Below are positions 46,224 through 55,604 of a stretch of 64,000 nucleotides of DNA, piece by piece (the first letter of the stretch is position 1; every line of letters begins with the position of its first letter). The translations under genes were made by a program, and so were the position numbers. This stretch comes from Methanolinea sp. GTDB lineage: Archaea > Halobacteriota > Methanomicrobia > Methanomicrobiales > Methanospirillaceae. The DNA is taken from NCBI GenBank assembly GCA_030019395.1, contig JASEES010000001.1, forward strand, positions 1-64,000. The letters run 5' to 3'. The notes under the pieces were generated by a model. The model worked only from the letters and a program-made list of their open reading frames with translations, did not search any database and was not told the origin of the DNA.

Positions 46224-47018
46224 TCATGGTTTGTGGGCTTCCACTTCCAGCCGGACCATCCTGATATGAACAAGGCCTTTTGAATCCGGCGGATATCGTT
46301 CGAGATACGATTCTGCAAGGTCAGAGATGAAGCGATTCCTCCCGGAAACGGGAACCCTCCCTGTATAGGGAAGCCACGTTGTCCGAATCCATCCCGAGAG
46401 CCCTTCTTTTCCTGCCTGGACCATATCTTTTGGGATCAGTTCCACCCTGACCGGAATGAGGCCTGCGTCCCCGAGCAGTACCTTGTACTCCCCGGCCGTG
46501 AAGAAACGATAGGGGTTCGAAAAATCCATGAAATAGTCTTTCCAGGGATCCGAATGGATCATAGCGTCAGCCAGGTTCAGGATATCGCTCGCGTTCCCAT
46601 GACCCCCCATCTGGAAGAAGACCCTTCCCTTGCGTTTCAGGCATCGGAAGACTCCCCGGAGCATCCTCGCATGGTCCGGAACCCAGTGAAGGGCTGCATT
46701 TGAGAATACAAGATCAAACTGGTTTATAAATGGGATATCCAGTGCGTCCATTTCAAGAAACGTGATGTTTGGAGTCAGGGAGCGGGGATACTTTTCTCTG
46801 GCAAGTCTGATCATGGATGCTGAATTATCGATAGCTGTTACACTCCCCTGCGGAACGCGGGAGGCAAGGAGGGCCGTGACTTTCCCGTCGCCGCATCCGA
46901 TATCGAGAATGGATTCTGTTCCATTCAGATCAAGTTTCCCGATCATCTCCTCTGCCCACCAGTACTGGGCCCGGGAATGCGCCGCGTAATCAGCGGGATT
47001 CCACTCATATCGTTCCAT
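46224..47018 (-). CDS. Class I SAM-dependent methyltransferase (trans-aconitate methyltransferase-like)
   Basis: 264 aa: WNPADYAAHSRAQYWWAEEM, motif I SILDIGCGDGKVTALLASRV, SVTAIDNSASMIRLAREKYP, then VFSNAALHWVPDHARMLRGV and FRCLKRKGRVFFQMGGHGNA. The Tam-like sequence NAALHWVPDH suggests a small-molecule carboxyl methyltransferase, but the substrate cannot be read. Start at 47018 (MERYEWNP); 47033 also possible. It diverges from the serpin gene. Confidence 0.85.
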   Translation of the reverse strand: MERYEWNPADYAAHSRAQYWWAEEMIGKLDLNGTESILDIGCGDGKVTALLASRVPQGSVTAIDNSASMIRLAREKYPRSLTPNITFLEMDALDIPFINQFDLVFSNAALHWVPDHARMLRGVFRCLKRKGRVFFQMGGHGNASDILNLADAMIHSDPWKDYFMDFSNPYRFFTAGEYKVLLGDAGLIPVRVELIPKDMVQAGKEGLSGWIRTTWLPYTGRVPVSGRNRFISDLAESYLERYPPDSKGLVHIRMVRLEVEAHKP

Positions 47019-47177
47019 GATGCGGTTCTCCAAGGGATTCGTGAACGTTTACGGAAAAAATATGCAGAGCAGGAAAGAAGAATGTTTGGACGTACGGGTT
47101 CCACCCCCCCCTCAATGACTTCCAAAAAATCCGCAGTCATCGTCAGGTTTAATCCCCGTGGGTCACAAGACGCATGC

Positions 47178-48509
47178 ATGAATTCAACCCCTGCAGCCAT
47201 CGCCGCACTGGCATCTTTCTGCATGCTTGCTTTAGTCCTTGCCGGGTGTACCGGCACCGGAATACCAGGCCCCTCCCCTCATGGTCAGACTACTGCTCCA
47301 TCCGTATCGGAGACCCCTACCCCGTCCACGACTTTCCCTGCCAGTCACGGTTTTGAAAAAGATGTTGTTGAAGCGAATAACCGGTTTGCCCTTGACCTTT
47401 ACACCCGTCTCGCAGACGATCCTGCAAACCGCAACGACAATCTCTTCTTTTCGCCCTTCTCTATCTCATCAGCGCTCGCGATGACCTGCGAAGGAGCACG
47501 GGGAACCACCGCCGGAGAGATCCGCTCGGTATTCCATTTCCCGGAGAACCAGAGTACCATGAGATCCGGGTTTGCCGAAATTATTGCGGGCATAACCAAC
47601 AAGACGAACGCATACACACTCCGGACCGCTAACGCCCTCTGGGCAGAAAAGACATATGCCTTTCTCCCGGACTATATCAACACCGCGGAAAGGTATTACG
47701 GGGCCCGCGTAACGAACCTCGACTTCGTGAATGCACCCGAGGAAGCACGGATCACGATAAACAGATGGGTGGAGGGTCAGACAGAGAACCGTATCCGGGA
47801 CCTCATTCCAAGGGGAGTCATCGATTCACAAACCTGCCTTGTGATCACGAATGCCATCTATTTCAAGGGAACGTGGAAAAAGCAGTTCGAGAAGGAGAAG
47901 ACGACAGATGCAGTGTTCCGGACGGCCAACGGTTCAGCCGTACAGGTCCCGATGATGCAGCGGACGGACGAAAATGCGACGTTTGGATACATGGAGACGG
48001 AAACATACCAGGCACTCTCGTTGCCATACGAGTCAGGCGGGAGCCGGGACATCTCAATGCTCCTCATTCTCCCGAAAGGTGATTCACTTGCAGAGATCGA
48101 ACGCTCTTTGGGTCCTGATATGTACGATGACATTTGTCATCGTCTCGTGGAAAAACGGGTCAAAGTCTTCATCCCGAGGTTCTCGCTCATGACCAGGTAC
48201 TTCCTCCCCCGGGTGCTCTCGTCGATGGGAATGCCCCTTGCCTTCACTGCCGGTGCCGATTTTTCCGGTATGGACGGGAGGGGAGGTCTCTTCATTACGA
48301 ATATTATCCACCAGGCATTCGTCGAGGTGAACGAAGAGGGGACTGAAGCGGCTGCTGCAACCGCGGTTATTTTGGGCAAGGGGATATCACCCCCTGAAGA
48401 AAAAATCCCCGTTTTCCGGGCCGATCACCCGTTTATCTTCTTCATCAGGGATAACGAATCCGGGAATATCCTTTTCATGGGACGGGTTGAAAATCCCGTC
48501 TCACCCTGA
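47178..48509 (+). CDS. Serpin-family protease inhibitor, predicted lipoprotein
   Basis: 443 aa. A hydrophobic segment with lipobox LVLAGC predicts lipid anchoring outside the cell; a Thr/Ser/Pro linker follows. The serpin domain shows NRFALDLYTRLADDP, NLFFSPFSISSALAMTCEGA, TNAIYFKGTWKKQFEKE and HPFIFFIRDNESGNILFMGR. The hinge EEGTEAAAATAVIL has the small-residue P15-P9 pattern of inhibitory serpins. By alignment to alpha-1-antitrypsin, P1 falls on Gly or the neighbouring Lys in GKGIS. The start at 47178 suits a TATA-like GGTTTAAT near 47146; 47115 is an alternative with a longer, basic n-region. Confidence 0.93.
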   Translation: MNSTPAAIAALASFCMLALVLAGCTGTGIPGPSPHGQTTAPSVSETPTPSTTFPASHGFEKDVVEANNRFALDLYTRLADDPANRNDNLFFSPFSISSALAMTCEGARGTTAGEIRSVFHFPENQSTMRSGFAEIIAGITNKTNAYTLRTANALWAEKTYAFLPDYINTAERYYGARVTNLDFVNAPEEARITINRWVEGQTENRIRDLIPRGVIDSQTCLVITNAIYFKGTWKKQFEKEKTTDAVFRTANGSAVQVPMMQRTDENATFGYMETETYQALSLPYESGGSRDISMLLILPKGDSLAEIERSLGPDMYDDICHRLVEKRVKVFIPRFSLMTRYFLPRVLSSMGMPLAFTAGADFSGMDGRGGLFITNIIHQAFVEVNEEGTEAAAATAVILGKGISPPEEKIPVFRADHPFIFFIRDNESGNILFMGRVENPVSP

Positions 48510-48728
48510 TCCGGTTTTTACCGGAAAAGGAGAACGCCGCCCAACATTACGTTCACTCCCCTTTTTTCCGGCATGGCAGGGCCCTGTTTGATATGCGGGG
48601 TTTTTGCATCGCGGGATAGCAGGTATTTGACGGGTTTGCGCAGGTCATTTTTATTCGATCAGACCTTTTTTACCAAAGCCCTTTTTACGAGGTTATTTAT
48701 GCCGCGGGAGCGATCTCTCCTGAACTGC

Positions 48729-50204
48729 ATGAAAAAACACCGCATTGACCTGAAAGCCATTGCCCGCAAGGTAATGGAAAAGTATGGGTTTGTTTCCGAT
48801 TTTCCACCCGCGGTGATAAGGGAGACCAGCTCAATTGAAGAGGTACAATCCATCGAGCCGGACAAAGACACCCGCGACCTCCGATCCCTCCTCTGGTCGT
48901 CGATTGACAACAGCGATTCAGAGGATCTCGACCAGGTGGAGTACTGCGAATCCCGGTCCGATGGGGAGATACGCGTCTTCGTTGCCATAGCGGATGTAGA
49001 CTTCTTCGTGAGGAAGGGTTCGAATACCGACCGTCATGCCGCGTTCAATGGAACCTCGGTCTACCTGGGGGTAGAGACATTCCCCATGCTTCCGGATCAC
49101 CTCTCCAAAGGTGTCTCCTCCCTCCTCCCGGGGAAAGACCGGAGGGCAGTTGTCATCGAGTACACTGTTCTTCCCGACGGCACCGTGAAACATGGGGCTA
49201 TCTTTCGTGCAATCGTGAAGAACCATGCCAGGCTCGTGTACGAGGAGGTCGGAGACTGGCTGGAGGGAAAAGCACCTATTCCATCCGGTGTTTCCGGCGT
49301 TCCCGGGCTCGAGGAACAGATAAGGCTCCAGGCAGAGGTTGCCCGCCGGTTGCGCGCCCACAGGATGAAACAGGGAGCTCTTGACCTGGAGACGATCGAG
49401 GCGCAACCCGTGATGGAGGGCGGGGCCGTCAGGGGACTCGTCATCCAGGAACAGAACGCAGCCAGGCAGATCATCGAGGAGTTCATGGTGGCAGCGAACG
49501 GGACGATGGTGCATGTCCTCGGGGCTGCCGGTGTCCCCATGGTCCAGCGGGTCGTGCGGGTTCCTAAAAACTGGGATGGTATTGTCAGGACCGCTGCACA
49601 GTACGGGTTCCATTTGGCAGGTGAACCGGATTCAAAGGCCCTGGCACGGTTTCTCGACACGAGGAGGCGTGCCGACCCGGAACGGTTCCCGGACCTCTCC
49701 CTGACAATCGTGAAGCTCATGGGACCGGGAGAATATGTTCCCTTTGTACCGGGAGACACGCCCATCGGGCACTTTGCGCTTGCAGTCCTCGATTATACCC
49801 ACTCAACGGCACCGAACCGGCGGTACGTGGACATCATCAACCAGCGGCTCCTGAAGGCAGTCCTGGATGGAAAGCCCATGCCCTATTCGGCTCACGAACT
49901 GGCAGGACTCGCCGAACACCTGACTGACAGGGACAAGGCAGCGGAGAAAGCTGCACGTTTCATGAGGAAAGTAGCCGCAGCAGTCATTCTCCGGGACCGG
50001 ATAGGCCAGACATTTGATGCAATCGTGACGGGTGCAGCCGACAAGGGCACGTATGTCCGTCTCTTCGATCCCCCTGCGGAGGGCAGGGTTGTTCAGGGAG
50101 AGAGAGGTCTTTTCGTGGGAAACAAGGTAAAGGTCAGGCTTATTGACACCGACCCGGAACTCGGATACGTGGACTTTGCATGCGTCGGAAGGGATAAGCG
50201 ATAG
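48729..50204 (+). CDS. RNB-domain ribonuclease (RNase II/R family)
   Basis: 491 aa. The RNB catalytic loop is SIDNSDSEDLDQVEY, with Asp60, Asp66 and Asp68; the fourth Asp of E. coli RNase II is Gln69 here, a form I recall from one subfamily. Further motifs are VAIADVDFFVRKGS, SLLPGKDRRAVVIEYTVLPD, IIEEFMVAANGTMVHVL and HFALAVLDYTHSTAPNRRYVD (in part). A C-terminal S1-like barrel is present (GTYVRLFDPPAEGRVV). No N-terminal cold-shock domains. The start at 48729 agrees with a TATA (GGTTATTTAT) near 48690. Most archaea lack RNB enzymes. Confidence 0.88.
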   Translation: MKKHRIDLKAIARKVMEKYGFVSDFPPAVIRETSSIEEVQSIEPDKDTRDLRSLLWSSIDNSDSEDLDQVEYCESRSDGEIRVFVAIADVDFFVRKGSNTDRHAAFNGTSVYLGVETFPMLPDHLSKGVSSLLPGKDRRAVVIEYTVLPDGTVKHGAIFRAIVKNHARLVYEEVGDWLEGKAPIPSGVSGVPGLEEQIRLQAEVARRLRAHRMKQGALDLETIEAQPVMEGGAVRGLVIQEQNAARQIIEEFMVAANGTMVHVLGAAGVPMVQRVVRVPKNWDGIVRTAAQYGFHLAGEPDSKALARFLDTRRRADPERFPDLSLTIVKLMGPGEYVPFVPGDTPIGHFALAVLDYTHSTAPNRRYVDIINQRLLKAVLDGKPMPYSAHELAGLAEHLTDRDKAAEKAARFMRKVAAAVILRDRIGQTFDAIVTGAADKGTYVRLFDPPAEGRVVQGERGLFVGNKVKVRLIDTDPELGYVDFACVGRDKR

Positions 50205-50245
50205 GGGGATAACGTTCATCTCCCGCCCCGTACCACCTTTCGCAC

Positions 50246-51073
50246 ATGCCAGCACCAGTCATCCTCGTTACAGGTTCCACGGACGGAATAGGCAAGGCCA
50301 TGGTCCGGAAGCTGGCAGACTCCGATGCTGAAATCATCATCCACGGAAAGGACAGTGTAAAGGGCAGGGAAACAATCAGAGAAATAAAGGGGCTCTCGTG
50401 GAACCGGAACATTGACCTCATTATCGCGGATTTTTCCATCCAGGAGGAGGTCCGGAGAATGGCAGAAGAGATCAGGACCCGGTACAACCGTATCTCTGTC
50501 CTCGTCAATAACGCGGGCACCTATGAAAAAAACCGCACTCTTACTCCTGATTCCATCGAGCGGACGTTTGCGGTCAACTACCTTGCCCCATTCATCCTCA
50601 CACACGAACTCCTCCCGCTCCTGAAGAGGAGCGCACCTTCCCGCGTGGTCAACGTAGCCTCGATTGCCCACCGCGATGTGCGGGAGATTGACTGGAACAA
50701 TCTTCAGGGAGAGAAGAACTACGACGCATTTGGTGCCTATGCCCTCTCGAAGTTTGCTGATATTACATTTACCTATACACTATCGGAGAGAGCTGGGACA
50801 AGCAGAATTACGGTAAACTGTCTCCATCCGGGGGTCATTGCCACGAAACTGCTTCATGCCGGATTCCCCGGGATCCGCGGCAAACCACCCTCAGAAGGAG
50901 CACGAATACCCCTCTTTCTTGCCCTTTCGCCCGAGGCAGCAGGTATTACCGGAAAGTACTTCGAGGAGAGTATCCGCCCGGTTCCTTCCTCTGCGCTGAC
51001 GTACGATAAAGATGTCCGGTCACGCCTCTGGAAGGTTGCCGAAGACCTTACGTGGATCGGGAAAGAACTTTAA
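50246..51073 (+). CDS. Short-chain dehydrogenase/reductase
   Basis: 275-aa Rossmann enzyme: ILVTGSTDGIGKAMVRKLAD (GxxxGxG), LVNNAGTYEKNRTL, the catalytic Ser in VNVASIAHRDV, and YALSK (Tyr/Lys pair). HPGVIATKL follows. The layout resembles retinol-dehydrogenase-like or WW-oxidoreductase-like SDRs. NADP is suggested by HGKDSVKG after strand 2. Substrate unknown. It follows the RNB gene by about 40 bases. Confidence 0.9.
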   Translation: MPAPVILVTGSTDGIGKAMVRKLADSDAEIIIHGKDSVKGRETIREIKGLSWNRNIDLIIADFSIQEEVRRMAEEIRTRYNRISVLVNNAGTYEKNRTLTPDSIERTFAVNYLAPFILTHELLPLLKRSAPSRVVNVASIAHRDVREIDWNNLQGEKNYDAFGAYALSKFADITFTYTLSERAGTSRITVNCLHPGVIATKLLHAGFPGIRGKPPSEGARIPLFLALSPEAAGITGKYFEESIRPVPSSALTYDKDVRSRLWKVAEDLTWIGKEL

Positions 51074-51239
51074 GGAGAAGTCCGGGAAAGGATTAAACGA
51101 GAGAAAAATAAGCAGCCCGCAGCTCCAGATGAAGCACAAAGCCCGGAAGAAACGGGGATATGCACGTAGTAGGTAGCAAAGGATATTTTTCTTCCTGCAC
51201 CGGGTGGGGGGAATGTCGCGGGCACATCCCTGAAAATTA

Positions 51240-51923
51240 TCAAAGAGAGGTCAGTACCTTTTTCATCTTTCTCGCATTCCCAAGCATCGCATGGTCGTTA
51301 TTAAAGAACACGTAGACTCTCCGGGGGGAGAGATCAAGGATAGTCCCTGCAGTCTTTTCCAGTTCTTCATCAGAATAATCGTGGCTGTACCAGCCACGCC
51401 TCCCGTGCATCCGGAGGTAGATACAATCCCCCTCAAATATCCTGTTTTGGACAACAGGGGAATCAACGGAGACGAGTGTTACTACCTCCTGCAGTCTCTT
51501 GCAGAGGGGGGCATTCCCCAGCAGGTCCGGGTTCCGGATCTCGAGGGCAAACCGACGCCCCAGACCGCATGATTCTGCAAACCGGAGGAGGATATCCGGA
51601 TCGGAAAAGCGGGGATGTGCCTGGAAGAGGTAGAAGTCTACGAAGGGGTCAAGCGGGATGAAAGCCTCCCGGAACCTTTTCCAGAGAACACCCGCTGCCT
51701 CGTTGAACCTGTGCGTATGGGTAACACCACGGTGGACCTTGACGGCCCATGCAAGTTCCCGACCCTTCCGGGACCAACCGAGGATCTGGTTCCTGAATGG
51801 AAACCGGTAGAAACTTGCGTTCAACTCGACTGCATTCAGCCCGGAGTTCTGAATGTACCAGTCAAGGTTTCCCCCCTCGTTCCAGTCATAGGACCAGCCG
51901 CTGGTCCCGACAAAGACCTCCAT
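51240..51923 (-). CDS. DUF72 family protein
   Basis: 227-aa TIM-barrel protein of unknown role: VFVGTSGWSYDWNEGGNL, NAVELNASFYRFPFRNQIL, WAVKVHRGVTHTHRF, RFALEIRNPDL, and YLRMHGRRGWYSHDYSDEEL, VYVFFNNDHAMLGNARKM. The conserved N...FYR and FFNNDH motifs define the family. The 166-base spacer before it (from the SDR stop) and 250 bases after its start show no further gene. Confidence 0.92.
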   Translation of the reverse strand: MEVFVGTSGWSYDWNEGGNLDWYIQNSGLNAVELNASFYRFPFRNQILGWSRKGRELAWAVKVHRGVTHTHRFNEAAGVLWKRFREAFIPLDPFVDFYLFQAHPRFSDPDILLRFAESCGLGRRFALEIRNPDLLGNAPLCKRLQEVVTLVSVDSPVVQNRIFEGDCIYLRMHGRRGWYSHDYSDEELEKTAGTILDLSPRRVYVFFNNDHAMLGNARKMKKVLTSL

Positions 51924-52174
51924 GGTCAGGACTCCCCCCTAACGAGAGAAAAACCTTGTTCCACGATGCAGCAGCCTGACCGGTTGCGGCAATCACTGGT
52001 TCCGGTTCCATCTCTTTTGTCCAGTCTTTCCTCTTCTCTGCCCCTGTATCTGCTGCCGGTAATCGGGCATCCGTGGTTTTTTGAAGGAGGTGATGCCCGC
52101 GGCTCCCCGGTATGTTTCAAAAGTCCTGTTCCTGGCATACCTTCATTATACCTTCATGTGAATACATTTCGCCT

Positions 52175-52369
52175 ATGAAGGATATCGTCGCGACAAGGAG
52201 AATGGAAAACGGAATTGCATGTTACTATGGAGAAAAGGGAAAGGAGGAATTCGAGACCTTCAATTACAATGAGCTGATTGACATGAAAATTAACGCCCTC
52301 GACCTCCTGAACGACCCGAAAAATTACGCAGTTGATCCTGTGAATCACAAGGTCGTAATGAAAAAGTAA
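52175..52369 (+). CDS. Small hypothetical protein
   Basis: 64 aa, not recognised: MKDIVATRRMENGIACYYGE, then GKEEFETFNYNELIDMKINA and LDLLNDPKNYAVDPVNHKVV. No Cys pairs, signal or membrane segment; mixed alpha/beta composition. TATA-like CATTATACC lies about 28 bases before the ATG, giving a leaderless mRNA. The in-frame start at 52112 would add 21 odd residues (SCSWHTFIIPSC) and is rejected. About 240 bases after it hold no gene. Confidence 0.55.
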   Translation: MKDIVATRRMENGIACYYGEKGKEEFETFNYNELIDMKINALDLLNDPKNYAVDPVNHKVVMKK

Positions 52370-52607
52370 TCACTGCACTTTTTTTCCAGCCGGTAAGACC
52401 CCTCCCCGATACCAGGAAATATTACCGGGAGACTGCTGTTGGAAGACAGGCGATTTCATAGGTATTTTACCGTCTGGTCTGCTTCATTTCCAAAAAAGAA
52501 AGGCTCGTCCTGCCATGTATCCGTATTCTGCATTTCTCCGGAAATTTGACTGAGAGAGATAATCAGGGAAGAGGAGGCACGCCTTAGCCCCGGGCACGCT
52601 TCAAATC

Positions 52608-53534
52608 TCATGAGAATCCGAATAACATCATGATACAGCCCACGTAGGCACCGAGCATGACTGCCCCCCATGTCCTTGTTATGGCACTCTGCTGAAAAAC
52701 CAGGATAAGGACGGCAAGCGAGAAAGCAAGGAGTATGACGAGGTTCCACGGAACCGGGACGGGGAGGATAAAAAAGAGGGAATTGAGACCGAGGATAAAG
52801 ATGAGGTTGAAAATGTTGCTGCCCAAAACGTTTCCAACCGCAAGATCGATGCTTCCCTTGAGCGTGGCCGCAACAGACGTCGCGAGTTCCGGCAGAGACG
52901 TTCCGATTGCTACCAGGGAAAAACCGATCAGGAACTCGGGAACCAAAAATAAACGTGCGATATCGACTGCACCTGCAAGGAGCAGGTGTGCCCCTGTTAT
53001 GACCAGGAAAATTCCCAGCACCGTTATGGCAAGGGAATATTTCAGGGGTCTGGGGGTGCAGGTGACCGCATCCGGCTTTTCCTCCAACCGGGGGAGACGG
53101 ATGAGAATCAAGCAAAAAGAGGTGAGAAATACGATTCCGGTGATGATATCCAATGTTGCCCGCAGGGAGAAGAGAATAAAAAGCCCTGTTGCAAGGATCA
53201 TGATCACCATGTCCCGCTGAACATTCATCTTCCCCGATTCCCGGGAAATTGCATCAGGCCTGACCAATGCGCATATCCCAAGGATCAGGGCGATATTTGC
53301 GATATTACTCCCGATGATGTTCCCCATGCCGACACTGAAGTTCCCGAGGCTGAAAGCCTCTGTGGTCACCACGAGTTCCGGGAGCGAGGTCCCGAATGCG
53401 ATGACAGTCGTCCCGACAAAGAGAGGCGAAAGACCCATCCCCAGGGCCACGTCTTTTGCACCGTCCACCGTGATGTCCGCACCTTTCACGAGGAGGAGAA
53501 GACCGGCGATGAAGAGAAGGAACGGCAGGAGCAT
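52608..53534 (-). CDS. Sodium/calcium exchanger family protein (CaCA, YrbG-like)
   Basis: 308-aa membrane antiporter with about ten helices and the two inverted alpha repeats: AFGTSLPELVVTTEAFSLGN with GNIIGSNIANIALILG, and AIGTSLPELATSVAATLKGS with GNVLGSNIFNLIFILG. The acidic residue of each GTSLPE binds the cation. Swaps external Na+ or H+ for Ca2+ or a similar ion; the ion cannot be fixed from sequence. Confidence 0.94.
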   Translation of the reverse strand: MLLPFLLFIAGLLLLVKGADITVDGAKDVALGMGLSPLFVGTTVIAFGTSLPELVVTTEAFSLGNFSVGMGNIIGSNIANIALILGICALVRPDAISRESGKMNVQRDMVIMILATGLFILFSLRATLDIITGIVFLTSFCLILIRLPRLEEKPDAVTCTPRPLKYSLAITVLGIFLVITGAHLLLAGAVDIARLFLVPEFLIGFSLVAIGTSLPELATSVAATLKGSIDLAVGNVLGSNIFNLIFILGLNSLFFILPVPVPWNLVILLAFSLAVLILVFQQSAITRTWGAVMLGAYVGCIMMLFGFS

Positions 53535-53697
53535 GGGAGCCCTTGAGAAAAGCGGGGGAAAGGATCACTCATGAACTTTTGGATCACGGGGTAATGCCGC
53601 CCGGCATCACCCCGCCACTCAACCAGTCTCCCGGAGATGTCAAATAGGGGAAATATCACACCATGGTACAGGGAGGGCCCTCTTCCCGGTTACTTCC

Positions 53698-54759
53698 ATG
53701 TCCCGCCGCCGAAAAATACCCATCCGTCCCGGGCTCTCACCCGGGACACTTGCAGTGGATGGGAAGCACACGAAAGGTCCCGTGGGCATCACTGTCATCG
53801 ACTACGATGCAACGCACTTTTCAGAGAAAAAGGTCTCCGCCGTCGAGGAATGTTATCCCTTCAGGGATACGGGGACAGTCACGTGGATTAACATCGACAG
53901 CCTCGGGAACACGGAAGTGATCGAAAAGCTCGGGAACCATTACAACATTCACCCCCTCATCCTCGAGGACATCCTCAATACCGGACAACGCCCGAAGATC
54001 GAGGATCTCGATGGTTATCTCTACGTGAACCTGAAGATGATCCGGCTCGTGGGGGAGAGAAAGGAGATACTGATAGAACACGTCAGCCTCATCATGGGCT
54101 CCAACTTCCTCCTTACGTTTCAGGAAGATACAGGTGGAGATGTTTTCGATCCGGTGAGGGAGAGAATACGTAAGGAAGGGCGAATACGCAAGTTCGGACC
54201 CGATTACCTGGCGTACGCTCTCATCGATGATATCGTGGATCACTACTTCCTCGTCATCGAACACCTTGAGGAGGTCGTCGAAGACCTCGAGGAAGAGATC
54301 GTGCGGAATGCGACGCCGGCTCTTCTCCATAAGATCACGGCACTCAAGAAAAAGATGATAACGTTACGAAAGTCCATATGGCCCCTGCGGGAAGTCATCA
54401 GTGGCCTCGAGAGATCGGACTCGCCGCTGGTCAAGGACAGCACCCGGATTTACCTGCGTGATGTGTATGACCATGTCATCCAGGTCATAGACACGCTCGA
54501 GACAATCCGTGAAATGGTGTCTGGCATGATTGATATCTACCTCTCGAGCCTCTCTTTCCGGATGAACGAGATCATGAAGGTCCTGACCCTCATCGCAACC
54601 ATATTCATTCCGCTCACGTTTGTCGCAGGGGTCTACGGGATGAACTTCCAGTATATGCCGGAGCTGACGTGGGAATACGGGTATTACACCGTCTGGGGAG
54701 TGATGATTTCCATCGTCGCGATCATGCTCGTTTACTTCAGGAAGAGGCAGTGGATATGA
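53698..54759 (+). CDS. corA: CorA-family magnesium/cobalt channel
   Basis: 353 aa. A large cytoplasmic N-terminal domain (NYNIHPLILEDILNTGQRPK-like region HYNIHPLILEDIL, then DGYLYVNLKMIRLV), a long stalk helix, and two C-terminal membrane helices with the GMN selectivity motif in VAGVYGMNFQYMPE. Imports Mg2+; some members carry Co2+ or Ni2+. Two cation transport genes, this and the exchanger, diverge from a 160-base spacer. Confidence 0.95.
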   Translation: MSRRRKIPIRPGLSPGTLAVDGKHTKGPVGITVIDYDATHFSEKKVSAVEECYPFRDTGTVTWINIDSLGNTEVIEKLGNHYNIHPLILEDILNTGQRPKIEDLDGYLYVNLKMIRLVGERKEILIEHVSLIMGSNFLLTFQEDTGGDVFDPVRERIRKEGRIRKFGPDYLAYALIDDIVDHYFLVIEHLEEVVEDLEEEIVRNATPALLHKITALKKKMITLRKSIWPLREVISGLERSDSPLVKDSTRIYLRDVYDHVIQVIDTLETIREMVSGMIDIYLSSLSFRMNEIMKVLTLIATIFIPLTFVAGVYGMNFQYMPELTWEYGYYTVWGVMISIVAIMLVYFRKRQWI

Positions 54760-54822
54760 ACGGGTTGAGACCCGGATGAACCGCGGCCGGAAACCGGAAC
54801 GCCCGGGAGATGTGAAGAACTG

Positions 54823-55503
54823 ATGGAAACCCTCCTTGCAATAGTACTCGCGGTTGCTCCAGGTATTTTCTGGTTGCTCTTTTTTTATTCCAGGGACAGG
54901 TACGACCCCGAACCTCCCGTCTGGGTAATGCTTGTCTTCCTCCTCGGCGGGGCAGTCACGTTTCCCATCGGAATCCTCGAGGGAAGTCTCCTGGCAATAT
55001 CAGGGGGATTCCTTGGATCAGTCTTAATTGCTCCAGTCTTCGAAGAACTCGCAAAATACTGGGTCGTTGAAAAAACGGTCTACCGGACCCACGTCTTCGA
55101 TGAACCGGTCGATGGGATCGTTTATGCCGCTGCGGCCGGGCTTGGGTTTGCAACTCTCGAAAACACCCTCTATGTCCTCTCAGCCCTCGACGAGTCATTC
55201 CTCTTTGCTCTGCAGACTGCAGTTCTCCGCGGTATCCTCTCTGTCCCGGCGCATGTCCTCTTCTCCGTGGTGTGGGGTTTTGCCCTCGGGGTCTCGCAGG
55301 GGGGATCCCGAAGAAGACACGATCCCATCGTCCTCTGGGGGCTTTGCCTTGCCGTCGGGGCCCATGCCCTCTTCAACCTTCTCCTCGTGTCCGGCACCGG
55401 TATCCCTGTCCTCTTCCTCTTCCTCGTCCCGCTCCTCTGGATGGTGGCGATAAACCGTGTCCGGGATGCACTCGCCCTCTCACCGTTCTCGGGGAGGTGG
55501 TGA
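54823..55503 (+). CDS. prsW: PrsW-family intramembrane metalloprotease
   Basis: 226 aa, mostly membrane helices. Family motifs: FYSRDRYDPEPP after the first helix, APVFEELAKYWVVE (EE..K), GLGFATLENTLYVLSA (EN), SVPAHVLFSVVWGFALG and GAHALFNLLL (His residues for zinc). Bacterial PrsW cleaves an anti-sigma factor; archaea have no sigma factors, so the substrate here is another membrane protein. It starts 63 bases after corA and may be cotranscribed. Confidence 0.92.
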   Translation: METLLAIVLAVAPGIFWLLFFYSRDRYDPEPPVWVMLVFLLGGAVTFPIGILEGSLLAISGGFLGSVLIAPVFEELAKYWVVEKTVYRTHVFDEPVDGIVYAAAAGLGFATLENTLYVLSALDESFLFALQTAVLRGILSVPAHVLFSVVWGFALGVSQGGSRRRHDPIVLWGLCLAVGAHALFNLLLVSGTGIPVLFLFLVPLLWMVAINRVRDALALSPFSGRW

Positions 55504-55604
55504 GCGCCGGGGCTGGAGGGGGGTGGGAATGGCAGGTGTACCTGCACAAAGAGACCAGTGATGATGCTGGCAGGAAAAGCCAGAGAAAAGAGGATGTGGC
55601 GTCT

